Part shown: piece after piece, positions 1-12,350 of the stretch
Layout of the letters: each line of letters begins with the position of its first letter
How positions within the stretch are numbered: position 1 is the stretch's first letter
Source: Pleurodeles waltl
Lineage: Eukaryota > Chordata > Amphibia > Caudata > Salamandridae
Assembly: GCF_031143425.1 (NCBI RefSeq)
Contig: NC_090446.1
Span: 659,515,717 to 659,579,716, forward strand
DNA length: 64,000 nucleotides
Reading direction: 5' to 3'
Notes under the pieces: model-generated
What the model saw: only the letters and a program-made list of their open reading frames with translations
What the model was told of the DNA's origin: nothing
The model's database searches: none
Program-made: the position numbers and the translations under genes

Positions 1-2282
1 TCCTGGCATAGTTGGCACAATCCCATGATCCCAGTGGTCTGTAGCACAGACCCTGGTACTGCCAAACTGCCCTTCCTGGGGTTTCACTGCAGCTGCTGCT
101 GCTGCCAACCCCTCAGACAGGCAGCTGCCCTCCTGGGGTCCAGCCAGGCCTGGCCCAGGATGGCAGAACAAAGAACTTCCTCTGAGAGAGGGTGTGACAC
201 CCTCTCCCTTTGGAAAATGGTGTGAAGGCAGGGGAGGAGTAGCCTCCCCCAGCCTCTGGAAATGCTTTGTTGGGCACAGAGGTGCCCAATTCTGCATAAG
301 CCAGTCTACACCGGTTCAGGGACCCCTTAGCCCCTGCTCTGGCGCGAAACTGGACAAAGGAAAGGGGAGTGACCACTCCCCTGACCTGCACCTCCCCTGG
401 GAGGTGTCCAGAGCTCCTCCAGTGTGCTCCAGACCTCTGCCATCTTGGAAACAGAGGTGCTGCTGGCACACTGGACTGCTCTGAGTGTCCAGTGCCACCA
501 GGTGACGTCAGAGACTCCTGCTGATAGGCTCCTTCAGGTGTTAGTAGCCTATCCTCTCTCCTAAGTAGCCAAACCCTCTTTTCTGGCTATTTAGGGTCTC
601 TGTCTCTGGGGAAACTTTAGATAACGAATGCATGAGCTCAGCCGAGTTCCTCTGCATCTCTCTCTTCACCTTCTGATAAGGAATCGACCGCTGACCGCGC
701 TGGAAGCCTGCAAACCTGCAACATAGTAGCAAAGACGACTACTGCAACTCTGTAACGCTGATCCTGCCGCCTTCTCGACTGTTTTCCTGCTTGTGCATGC
801 TGTGGGGGTAGCCTGCCTCCTCTCTGCACCAGAAGCTCCGAAGAAATCTCCCGTGGGTCGACGGAATCTTCCCCCTGCAACCGCAGGCACCAAAAATCTG
901 CATTACCGGTCCCTTGGGTCTCCTCTCAGCACGACGAGCGAGGTCCCTCGAATCCAGCGACTCTGTCCAAGTGACCCCCACAGTCCAGTGACTCTTCAGT
1001 CCAAGTTTGGTGGAGGTAAGTCCTTGCCTCACCTCGCTGGGCTGCATTGCTGGGAACCGCGACTTTGCAGCTACTCCGGCCCCTGTGCACTTCCGGCGGA
1101 AATCCTTTGTGCACAGCCAAGCCTGGGTCCACGGCACTCTAACCTGCATTGCACGACTTTCTAAGTTGGTCTCCGGCGACGTGGGACTCCTTTGTGCAAC
1201 TTCGGCGAGCACCGTTTCAGGCATCCTTGTAGTGCCTGTTTCTGGCACTTCTCCGGGTGCTACTGGCTTCAGAGAGGGCTCCTTGTCTTGCTCGACGTCT
1301 CCTCTCTCTGCTGGTCCAATTTGCGACCTCCTGGTCCTTTCTGGGCCCCAGCAGCGTCCAAAAACACCAAACAAACGATTTGCAGCTAGCAAGGCTTGTT
1401 GGCATTCTTTCGGCGGGAAAACACTTCTGCACAACTCTCCAAGGCGAGAGGGATCCGTCCACCAAAGGGGAAGTCTCTAGCCCTTTTCGTTCCTGCAGAA
1501 ACCTCAGCTTCTTCTGTCCAGTCGAAGCTTCTTTGCACCCGCAGCTGGCATTTCCTGGGCATCTGCCCATCTCCGACTTGCTTGTGACTTTTGGACTTGG
1601 TCCCCTTGTTCCACAGGTACCCTAGATTGGAAATCCACAGTTTTTGCATTGCTGGTTTGTGTCTTTCCTGCATTATTCCTCTAACACGACTATTTTGTCC
1701 TTAGGGGAACTTTAGTGCACTTTGCACTCACTTTTCAGGGTCTTGGGGAGGGTTATTTTTCTAACTCTCACTATTTTCTAATAGTCCCAGCGACCCTCTA
1801 CAAGGTCACATAGGTTTGGGGTCCATTCGTGGTTCGCATTCCACTTTTGGAATATATGGTTTGTGTTGCCCCTATCCCTATGTTTCCCCATTGCATCCTA
1901 TTGTAACTATACATTGTTTGCACTGTTTTCTAAGACTATACTGCATATTTTTGCTATTGTGTATATATATCTTGTGTATATTTCCTATCCTCTCACTGAG
2001 GGTACACTCTAAGATACTTTGGCATATTGTCATAAAAATAAAGTACCTTTATTTTTAGTATAACTGTGTATTGTGTTTTCTTATGATATTGTGCATATGA
2101 CACTAAGTGGTACTGTAGTAGCTTCACACGTCTCCTAGTTCAGCCTGAGCTGCTCTGCTAAGCTACCATTATCTATCAGCCTAAGCTGCTAGACACCCTA
2201 TACACTAATAAGGGATAACTGGGCCTGGTGCAAGGTGCAAGTACCCCTTGGTACTCACTACAAGCCAGTCCAGCCTCCTACA
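1..2282 (+). mobile_element. 3' part of a Ty3/Gypsy-type LTR (5' end outside the window)
   Basis: This non-coding block resembles long Gypsy LTRs that are very common in newt genomes; I recognise the family from memory only. It ends with CAGCCTCCTACA, giving a CA terminus at 2282, after a polyadenylation signal near 2037 and a short downstream region. The TG start must lie before base 1, so the LTR is more than 2.2 kb long. Open frames inside it (for example 739-1434 on the minus strand) lack recognisable domains and look like chance. No gag-pol follows 2282, so this is either a solo LTR or the 3' LTR of an element lying mostly to the left. Confidence 0.65.
2037..2042 (+). promoter_or_regulatory. 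Polyadenylation signal of the LTR
   Basis: An AATAAA hexamer lies 240 bp before the LTR end, the position expected for the R-region poly(A) signal of an LTR element. Confidence 0.5.
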
Positions 2283-3395
2283 GGTATATGAATCATTTTT
2301 CTTTTAACAACAATATTTGAGAACTGGGTTGGTTCAATTTACTCTTCCGTACATTGATTTTTTCAAACCTAGAAGACAGAACATTTACATATCTAACGAC
2401 TTGGGTCTTTGGAGCAGAAGGACTGCATGCAATGTATTTAACAAAACTGTGTCACACTCATTCCTTCGTTTCCCTCCTTCCTTTGTTAATAAAATATATA
2501 ACCTTGTTGGCTACAGAGTACAGACTGAGTACATTTTTTCTGACTTAAGGATTTCATAACTTTGATTTTTAAATTAAATTCTCACCATTGCTCAGAATAA
2601 TTTACTATTGCTAGTATTTGTTGTAATGTTTGGTATTCTTTGATGTGTCATGGTGGTAGGAGTCTGTCCTCAGTCTTTCTAAAGCTATAATAAAAATGTA
2701 TATGAATAACCTACTAACTCTCGGATTTGTTTCAGTTTCATTGCCTATGATCCTTTTGATTAATCTCGCAGTTGGAGATCACCTAGATGGGCGTGGGACC
2801 CCGCTGTGATGCCTTCCCTGTTAGCTCACTAACATAAAGAAGGCACCCTCCAGTAAGGTATTGGAAGATTGACAGAGTGAGCAGCTGCCTGCCATCAGTT
2901 TATCTATTCAGGTAGGAGAACTATGAGGTGAAGTAAACTACTTTACTTAGTACATAACTAACGTCTACTGCAGATGTGATTAATACTTGTTTATCTATGT
3001 TTCTGTAGGCAACATACGGAATGGCAGGATATCCTCCTTCTTGGCATGTACTATGAAAAATAGATTAGAAAGTCAGGCTGCACAAAAAGGCATCAATGCA
3101 ATTTTAAAGTAAAACACAAAATAAATTTTAGACATAAAGTGGATTATATAGATTTCCCCATTACTAACATATAAATAATAAAATATAAAACCACCCTCCG
3201 ACCCATAACAGGCCCATCCCTCTCTCTCATCTTTCTCCATCACAACCAATGTCCAAAAGAAATATACAAATGCCCATGCCCGAATTGACCATAAAAAAGA
3301 AAAATGCCCTGCCCAAATTAACAGTCTCTCCACCCACAACAACTTCCTACCACTAAAAAATGAAAAAATCATAAGGGAATAAAATAGGGAATTCT
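2283..3395. other. Unannotated AT-rich interval
   Basis: No gene, terminal repeat or conserved motif was recognised. Short open frames (2317-2559 plus, 3073-3411 minus) are AT-rich and show no domain. Confidence 0.4.
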
Positions 3396-5070
3396 CTATA
3401 AGAGTCTCCATGTGTTGAATCTAGGCCTCAAGAAACATGCCATCCTATGACCCAAGTGTGCCAGCTCATGTAGCACATGGCATTGGTGGAGCCGGTTTGA
3501 AAGGGGGGCAACATGGGGGCAGGCAGCTCCAAGCTGCCCTTGGTGCTGGTGTGGGCAGAAGGCTGGAGGTGCAGGTGGTTGGCTAATGGAACTGGGAGCA
3601 GGGGCATATGCCAGGCCCTCCTTGTCCACCAGCCACTGGTAATGTGCCCTGGTGGCCTCTAACCTCTGCCGCCAGAGCCTGGCCATGATCTCCTGCCGGG
3701 TCGGTGGTGGTGGTGGACCAGCAGGAGTAGCTCTATCAAGAAAGAAAGACAAATTGAAAGGAATGATGGCAAACACCTTTTTTCCAATTACAAAGTGACA
3801 CTTAATCCCTCTTTAATTCCTGGCCTCACCCTCAAAAATAAAATATTTAAATCAAATACATTCACTTGGCAGCAAGGGAAGGAAACTTGCCCTAGGGACT
3901 GATTTAGTCTATAGTGTAGCAGAGGGTTTAGTCAGTCATTGCAGTTAAAACTGAAGTTGCTGAATGTCAAAACTGAACAGGCATACATCTGTTATGGAAG
4001 CCATATGAACCACTTGTCCAGGCTGTAGCATGTGGCACAGTCAACTTTTTTTTCCAATGTGGACAGAAATTAGTAATGAATAAAGGAGTGCTGTACTAGG
4101 AGGTGACTGACTGGGCACTGAGAGGAAAGAGAAAGGCACCTTGTTTTCCTTTCAGTTTGAAATCCATTGAAAGCTTTGTAAATGTGACATTAACAGAACC
4201 AGGCACACATTGCACAGTCCACACTGCAGTGCTGGATTAAACCATGCCGCAGTTGGGTGGGGTCATAGCCCAACGCTTGCGACTCGTGAAGTGCCATGGG
4301 CAGGGATGTCATGGATGATGATGGGTGGGATTTGCCTCACTTAATAAATGCAGTGGGTATACTAGTGATTTTAAAAAGCCAAGCAATGTGATTTACCATT
4401 GCCCATCCCTGTTGCAGCAGAAACTCACCCTTCAGCTGCTGCATTATCTGGCAGACTGGTGCTGACTCCGGCACTGGTGTACTATGCAGCTAGAAAATAA
4501 TCATTACACATTTTAAATGCTGGATACACCTCCCCCTTTTTTTCTAACAAAATACAACTGTTATACATGACTACAGTTCAGTTTACAGTATCTCCTCTCC
4601 CATCTAAAATATCACTTTAGCTCTTTGACGATGATAGAAGGTCAAGCCAACCATAATGGAGGGGCAGAGATATGATGACTTTGAGTCATTTGAAGTGCAA
4701 TGAGAAGATAGAATAAATTAGTCAATGAAGTACATTTGGTTTTGGTTGGCAAATGCAATGGTACCATCCTCTCAGTACTTTCCTGCCATGCTGCACTGTC
4801 ATCAAAACTGATGGGATACCGAATATTAATACATACAACACAGAATTGGAGGGTCACCATAAGTATGGATAATCTCTTGTCATTTCAGCATGAGCAAGAA
4901 GTAGAAAGCCTTGTCAACAAACAAGTGTAGAAGAGCTTGCCTGGATCTTCAAGCTATACAATCTTCACAGTAGACTACCTAATCTAGTGTCTTAGTCTTA
5001 CAGTTCCAGTCCACAGGGTATATAGTTAGAGGAAAGGGACAACATAACCAAGCTAAAGAAATTTTAACCT

Positions 5071-5090
5071 ATCAATCAATCAATCAATCA
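5071..5090 (-). repeat. Tetranucleotide tail of the L2 LINE
   Basis: Five ATCA units (TGAT on the LINE strand) immediately follow the conserved L2 3' end. Short tandem tails rather than poly(A) are usual for this clade. Confidence 0.7.
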
Positions 5091-6305
5091 GTATTTGTAA
5101 AGCGCGGCTACTCACCCGTGAGGGTCTCAAGGCACTGGGGGTGGAGGAGAGAGGCCTCATCCAAAGAGCCACGTCTTGAGGTTCTTCCTGAAGATGGTGA
5201 GCAACGTGCTTTGTCTGAGATGCAGAGGGAGGTTGTTCCAGCTCTTCGCTGCAGTGTAGGTAAAAGATCATCCTCCGACGGTGGTTTTGTGGATGCGAGG
5301 GACGGTGGCCAGGGCCATCTGGGTGGAGCGGAGGGATCTGGCTGGGTTGTGGAAGGAGACGCGGTGGTTCAGGTAGGCTGGTCCTGCATTGTGTATGGCC
5401 TTGTACCTGTGGGTGAGAAGCTTGAAGGAGATTCACATCTTGACCTGTAGCCAGTGGAGGATCCACAGGTGTTGGGAGATGTGTTCTCGGTGAGGGAGGT
5501 CCAGAATGAGTCTGGCAGAGGTGTTCTGGATGAGTTCAAATTTTTGGATGTTCCTAGTTGAGGTGCCGGTATAGAGGATGTTGCCATAGTCAAGTTTGCT
5601 CGTGATTAAGGCGTGCATGACTGTCCTGCAACAGTCTGCTGGGATCCATCTGAAGATCTTCCGGAGTTTGCGGAATGTGTGCCAATAGGAGGAGGTGACA
5701 GAGTTTACCTGGCGGGTCCTGGACAGAGAGGAGTCAAGGATGATTCTCAAGTGGTGTGCTCGGTTGGCGCAGGGAGGGCGCTGAGGGATTTAGGCAACCA
5801 TGAGTTGTCCCAAGCTGAGGTGGCATTTCTGAAGATGATGATCTCCGTCTTGTCAGAGTTGAGCTTGAGGCAGCTTTCTCTCATCCAGGTGGCGACAGCT
5901 TCCATTCCTGCGTGAAAGTTCCTTTGGGCCGTGTCTAGGTCTTCAGTGAGGGAATTGATGAGTTGAGTGTCTTCGGCATATGACACGATGTTCATACTGT
6001 GGCTTCTGACGATAGCAGCAAGAGGGCCCATGTATATGTTCAATAGTGTGGGACTCAGTGAGGATCCTTGGGGGACTCCGCAGTTGACTCCTGTGGGTCT
6101 GGAGGTGTAGGGCTGGAGTCTGACCCTCTGCGTCCTCCCGGAGAGGACGGAGTGGATCCATTCCAGGGCTCTTCTGCGGATTCCTATGTCGTGGAGTCTG
6201 GTGCGCAGAGTGCTGTGGGAGACTGTTGAAAGCCGCTGAGAGGTCGAGGAGTACGAGTGCTGTGGTGTGACCGCAGATTAGTACAGACACAGGAGGAAGT
6301 CTGTT
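5071..6305 (-). mobile_element. L2-clade LINE, 5'-truncated, minus strand
   Basis: On the minus strand this encodes the C-terminal two thirds of a LINE reverse transcriptase. It starts at the LVLLDLSAAF motif (near 6265), continues through CGVPQGSSLSP (near 6080) and the catalytic box at 5969-5980, and ends with an ALITSKLDYGN block and a final FRKNLKTWLF-type block. The frame changes several times. The catalytic box reads YAED instead of YADD, so one catalytic aspartate has become Glu. The 3' end has a GCGCTTTACAAATA-like sequence followed by a TGAT-type tail, as in L2 elements. It sits between exon-like blocks of the 3396-7362 remnant, so it inserted later. Confidence 0.85.
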
Positions 6306-7362
6306 ACAGAAATAAGAAATATAGAAAAAAAGGAGAAGGCAGGGAAGGATAACAAGAATATGCATTAAATAGAATGAAAAGCATTTGAAAAAAAGTCACA
6401 GTATAAGAGAAATGAGGAAAAAATATTCTAACGGGAGAGGCAAAAGCTAGAGAAATAAATAACAGTAACGAAAACTTTCTGGGGGCAGCAGAGCCGTCTG
6501 TCGCGGCAGCAACACTGGTGGTGGCTGTGGAACTTCCACCAGCTGCTGCTCTGGTGGTGGTATCCTCCTTGGCCTGACCATCTTCTTACCCTTGGGTGCT
6601 GTTGTAAGAAATAAAGAAAATAACAAAAATAGATTAGTGGTGCTATTAATCTCTTAAAAAATATTTCGACAGGCAAGGGGAAACACAGTAGCACATTGAC
6701 ATTGTACTTTTTTTTACATCAGATTGCCTATATTATCGAGTTGACCTATTCCTAATTTCAGAAATCTTACCTAAGCCCTAATCCATATTTCAGAGGGTAG
6801 AGGAGTCAGCATTATAACTTCTTAAATAGTCAGCCCAAGTGAGTGCCTATAGCAACAAGCAGAACTAGATAGCACCGAGCACCTGGCTTATCCAAATCAG
6901 ATCATATCATATTTACCTCTGAGTGTGAGCAGCATGCTATTTGAAAAAAATTGCATTATAGGATAGGATGCAACAAAATTAGCAATACATAATTACTAGT
7001 ACTCTCAAAGCCCCACAAACTGGGCACCCTTCAGGTCAAGAAGGTCCCTCTCCCGGTCCAGGTTATTGGCCCAGCAGTGCATCAGCTGCCTCTGGGTGCA
7101 CCGAACCCCAGGGCGTCAGTAGATGCAATGGTTCACCCTCCCACACAGCTGCTGATGCTCCAGGAGGCCGTACCCACTCCTGGGCCTGCCACCTGCTGCC
7201 AGCATGGAGTGGAGGCACAGCTGCACAAAACAACAACTGCACCCACCTCCTCCTCCCTAAAAATGGCCCAAGGCTGCACCCTCTGGCAGCACAGGCATCT
7301 CCAGGGTGTGCAGTTCGCTGCACCCCCTGCACTAGCATAGCCTTGTCACCCACGTTCTGCAC

Positions 7363-10300
7363 TGGTTCTGGGTGGAATATAAAAGACAGGTGGAAGAGAA
7401 GGAATAGAAAGGGAGAAATGGGGAGTTAAGGGAAAACTGATAAAGGGACAAAAAAATACAGAAAATAAAAACATAAAATACACCAATGCAAATAAAAACA
7501 CTAAGGAAATAAATGTAAAACAGGGAAGGATACGTTGGGTAAAGTAAGGATGGCTAAGAGATAACAGGGATTGAAAAGTAGTCCCAGCTCAATGCACAGA
7601 CTAGGAAAACAAAGATGGCCACACACACATGCAACCGCGTTGTGCTGTTCGCACTCCCGTTGTAAAGTGGAGAACGCTACTTACACAAATCAGCACGACA
7701 GGGTGGCAAAAAACACATCTCCACCTGTTCGTGCGGATTTAGGCAGAGTTTGCTGAGTTTTTGTTTTTACTCCATGCAATTCCACGCAGTGGAACTTCGT
7801 GAACTCCGCCCACCCTTGCTGAGACACCGGGGCTGCAACAGTATTGCTTTAAATAACAAGTTGTGACTAAAAACATGTTTTGTACCAACAAATAATAGTT
7901 TTATTTTGGAAGCATAGTAACAGAATTGTATGATAGTTGCTAGTTATAGCCCATACAGCAAAATAGCTTGTGCAAATCATGTAATAAAAGACGTGTCTCT
8001 TTTGTTCTGTGTATCCCATTTATGTTTTTCAAAAAATAGTTGGTTTTAGTTTCATTTTGTATCCATGTTTGACCTGTAGCAGAACTTCCATTACAAAAAA
8101 GCTTTACAAAACAGTATTTAACATTTGATTTGTATAATTTAAGTAAAATGCAAGTTAGCACTGTCATATTCAAATGTCAAACTTTGGAAAGAAAAGTAAA
8201 GTATTTGGGATATTTCTGCACAATAAGTGCCTCTTCAAATTACTACTGTATGGAGGGGACACATTGGTTGCTTCTCACACTGGTCCTTCCTAGTCCCCCG
8301 ACCCCAATAAAGACATTGAACAGCAGCCCGAGACCCACTTGCTCTTTTAGGCTACAGAGCAACTTCTCTGGCCATATTTACTATCAAAAACATGACACAC
8401 ATGGATACTCATTTCCAACATTTTACAAAACGTTTGGACTCAAATGCAAAGTGAGCACCACATTAAATTACCCACCAACCAGTTCCTACCCTTGAATCAA
8501 AATATTTTTGTGAATTTATGGTTCGACTCCTTAACTGGTACACCTGGCACCTCTAACCATTTCAGGCCTGATACAGACTCCACCTAAAGAAGCAGCCTCA
8601 TTTGTTAAAGTTATGAGAAACTCCCGCACTGGGAGGTCCTTGCTTATGCAAAATGGGTCTCTGTTCACTTTGCTAAAAGCAAATTCCTCAAAGCAACTCA
8701 CCTTGAGTTACCTGCAGCACCTGGTGGAAAGATGGGCTGAGCAACAGGGTCATAACTTTGTCCCCTGGTGCAGACCTCATTCTGCACCACCCCAAAGGGC
8801 CATCAAAATTTAAGCAACCACCAGGAATGAAGGGCCAGTAAAGGCAGCAGAAAGACTGGCCCAATCCCCAATAAATTGTTTAGGAGGCTCCACACTTCAA
8901 AACAACTCTGTTGATGTTCATGAGAAACTGATATTCATTGTGGCTTGTTTCTTGTGGGAAGCCAAGGTGATCAACGTGTCCCATCCAACCATTAGCTCAC
9001 TGAGCCATGGGCTAGCAAGGTTTGCCTATCATCGGGCCTCCCAACAGCTCAGAAATATATTCAAATTAACATAGCGTATTCATAAACATTTCATCACCTG
9101 CAGGGGAAAGATGTACCCTATCACGGTTGAAAAACATTGAAACCTTGCCCCCTTAGAAACTCATGGTGGGTGCACCTCAAACGAGTTGTCTTTGAAAACC
9201 TGAGCATTTTTCTGTTTAGGGCTTTGAGGATCTGTTAAGGGCCAGGGCAAAGAAACTGACATGCCACACATGCCATTGGACTATGTTGGACCATGCTATA
9301 ACTGCTTCTGGAAAGCCATTTCAGCAATTATTAATTCTAGCAGGTTCCTCTGACAATGCTCAGCCAGATGATTTCCTCCCAAGTGGAGGGTAAACAGAAC
9401 CAGAGGCAGAAGCCCCTCTAGTAAAAACTTTTAGATGATAAAAAAAATAGAAAAAAAGAAGGATTATGGAAGGGAACTGCACATGATTACTAGTTGTCAG
9501 GGGTTATATCCTATTAGGTGACCATATCCCTTGAAGCAATCCAATTTCCACTTCCCAAAATCCTGTATTAGTTTTGAATGAATAGCAGAACCTGCCACTG
9601 AAGTGCCTGCATCTGTTGGGAAGGAATGTGAGCTCAAATTAGCTGGGTTGATGCAAACTGTCCCCAAGATCAACCTCAGTACCTTTGATAAGGGAACCTT
9701 AGAAATAGGAACTCTATCAGCATGGAAGAAAAAAAGCCCTCACCACCCCCACATCCTAATTGTCACATAATCAACAAGAAGCGTTCGCTCTCATGGGCAC
9801 CATTGAGATATATAGATTCAATTTGTTCTATTTAATTGGACTTCGAGAAACACAAGGAAACAGCAAGGCCTCTCCAGTCAGGTAACACCTTTGAAAAGCC
9901 TGCCCTCATGAATGTCAGATTTTGACCCAGTAATTAGCTTCTTTACCCTGAAAGCTCTATATAACACACAGCAGAAGACAGTCTGGAATGGAAGGACTTC
10001 GAACACTGAGGAGCCCAGCCCCTGGCACCCTGCAACAATCTACCCTAGTTTGCCTATGTCAGAGTATCAACTTTTATCTGGCCTAATCACTTTAGGCATT
10101 TCCCAACCTCTCTTGGCTCTCATAATGAAAAAGAAATTGACAAGATCCTGGGCTCCAATCAGTTTTTTAAAAAAGGACAAAGCAGACTATGCCTTTCGGC
10201 ATAAGCAGCAGATCACCCAACCCTCGCTTCCAGAGAGAGTGAAAATCGTCCCCTGAGATTTCAGAAAAACTACTCCCTCTCACCAGACCCCTACATAAAA

Positions 10301-11870
10301 ACCAAGTAATGCTGAAATGCACCATTGCATGATTTTTTTAGACCTAGATGCTAGGTTAACTTTCATGAGATCTTGTACGACAGGTAATCATGTCTGCACA
10401 GTTGGTCAGGAAATAGTGTGGTTACTTCTGCTGCTTCTGGGTTCAATTGCCTGAATCCCTGCAACTTAAAACAAGACAGAGCAGCAATTGTGTTAGTTAT
10501 CACCCCGGTAGATGTTCAGCTTTAAATGTCAGATTATTCCTTAAATGCAGCACAATGATCTCTTTTGGCATCCTCAACACCATCTTGCACCTATCACTGC
10601 ATCAGTTCATGGACCATAGTTATGTTATCAAACCAGAATTCTATAGAATGATCACAGAAATGACACTGTCATGGCTACAAGAATGGGAAACAATTCAAGC
10701 CACATTCCTCACTAAACCAAAAAACATTCAGTGGCCACTTCTGAGCACACCACTCTTGCCTCAAAATTGCTTCAAGACCCACACTTCCTGCAGCACCTGT
10801 GAACAGGCCCACCTCTTGGCTAGACTTAAATGAACTTACAAGGCCCGGCCAAACTAAAGATACTTTAAAACCTTCACAACAGATTTCTCACATTTTGTTT
10901 CAGCTCCACTGATAACCAGGTGCTGTGATGTTCTAGCTTCAAACCAGTCATTGCTTGTACAATGGTGTTATAACCATCAAGAAAACAAAGTCTCCTGAAT
11001 TATGACTGTTGAATAGATTGGCTTCTTGGAGCTTAAATTTCATGCAGCAGTATCTATGCTTTGACAGAGCTAGAAGCTCAACACTTACAATATTTAGATG
11101 GAAATCCAGCTCCCAGTATTATAAGACCTTACTTGTCACCTGCATCCTCTCTTCTTTTCTTTGATTTTGAGAAGGGAGGAGAATTGTGCACGTATAGACT
11201 ACTGAGCGATAGACCAGTTGACAATTGAGTACTGGTGTTGATAAGAAATATGCAATTACAGAAAGGCCTATAGGACACGGATGCCCCCAGCCCCCACACC
11301 TGCCCAACGAAAATCGTCAAATCCTGATTGACTTTGACATTGGATGAGTTTATTTACAAATGACACTATAATTAAAAAAAACACTGCAGAATTATTACAT
11401 TTATAATTAAACATATCATGCAAAGCAAATTTCTATCTGGCAATAGATCAGGATAACATCCACAACACCAAGGATCCTCCCACATCCCCGAACTCCATTG
11501 GACCACACAGGTGAACCTTACCTCACAGGCAGGGAGCCACATGTAGGTTTGTCTTGAGGTTGCTGAAACATTTGGTCCTATTGTGTTGAAAGCTTAACAT
11601 TACATGTTGTGCCAGGCATGTTCCTGACAAGCATACCAATGCCGCTGATGCTTTATCGCGCTCCATGATGCAGGAGTTCCCGGAGTTCCACACTCGGACA
11701 GCAGAGAAGATGACAGAGTTCCCAGTATTTCTGTGGAGGATTGGAATCCTGCTGTCTCGGAATTAGTGGCAGCATCCCTACCAAACACACTCGGGGTCAT
11801 ATGAGAAGTCATTTAGGCAATATAGATTATTCCTGCGCACTCTCCAAGTCTCAGCCATGTTTTCAACTGA
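7363..11870. other. 4.5-kb interval without recognised genes
   Basis: No protein domain, LTR end or TIR pair was recognised. Two open frames (9912-10256 and 10447-10833, plus strand) may be decayed transposon coding sequence, but no motif supports that. A short TTCCAC/GTGGAA inverted pair occurs near 7780. Confidence 0.4.
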
Positions 11871-11876
11871 CGCCAT

Positions 11877-12340
11877 TTGCCTCTTTTGGGTAACATTATA
11901 GACCAGGGCAAACCTGTCTCTTGTGCGAAGGCTCAGCTTGCGGCAATCTGTTTTTCCGCAAAATTACATGGCAAAGAGCTCTACTTAAATTCCTTCACCA
12001 TTAGGAGAGCAGTGGCCGGCTGGGCCCACCTTGAGGGCTCTAAGAGGGATAGCAGACGCCCCCTCACGGCCCACATCTTAGAACCCTCCTTTCTAAGCTC
12101 TGTATGGTCTGTGCTTCCCCATTTGAGGTGACGTTATTTACTGCAGCATTTACGGTAGCCTTTTATGTCACCTTTGGCATGGGCGAATTGGTGGGATTGT
12201 CCAAGAGGGATTTTAGGGGGCTGCAGTGGGCTGACGTCCGTATAGGGCCTGACTGGTTCATGATTTGGATACGGAAGTCCAAGACCAATCAAGAAGGGAG
12301 AGGGACAGCCACAAACTTAGGGCTGAACATGGTTACCCCC
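11877..12340 (+). pseudogene. DIRS-like tyrosine recombinase fragment
   Basis: Two overlapping frames encode the core of a DIRS-type tyrosine recombinase. The first (11877-12131) contains IRRAVAGWAH and DSRRPLTAHIL. The second (12104 on) contains ASPFEVTLFTAAFTVAF, the GELV block and WIRKSKTNQEGRG. They are separated by a frameshift near 12090. In this family the motif before ELV usually reads FRxxEL and supplies the first catalytic Arg. Here codon 12176-12178 gives Gly instead. The C-terminal H-x-x-R and Tyr motifs are missing because the homology stops near 12340 at a run of C. It is therefore inactive. The neighbouring DIRS blocks lie on the opposite strand, so it belongs to another copy or a rearranged one. 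Confidence 0.7.
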
Positions 12341-12350
12341 CCCCCCATGT

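Larger units (their letters stand above)
3396..7362 (-). pseudogene. Remnant of a spliced minus-strand gene, possibly Myb/SANT-like and transposon-borne
   Basis: Four exon-like blocks lie in order on the minus strand. Block 1 (about 7362-7030) is frame-broken. One frame contains TQRQLMHCWANNLDRE, which resembles the third helix of a Myb/SANT domain. Block 2 (6598 to about 6475) follows an ACAACAG acceptor and encodes a Pro/Gln-rich segment starting PKGKKMVRPRRIPPPEQQ. Block 3 (4481-4429) lies between an AG acceptor and a good GTGAGT donor and reads PESAPVCQIMQQLK. Block 4 (3730-3396) encodes a Pro run, then RQEIMARLWRQRLEATRAHY, likely helical, and ends in a stop. Blocks 3 and 4 join in phase. 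An L2 LINE sits in the intron between blocks 2 and 3. The family is uncertain; a Myb-like transposon accessory gene is my best guess. Confidence 0.35.

Noticed and set aside
739..1434. A 231-codon minus-strand frame in the first LTR
   Set aside because: It runs antisense to the LTR, has no domain, and overlaps several other open frames of similar length in this GC-rich block.
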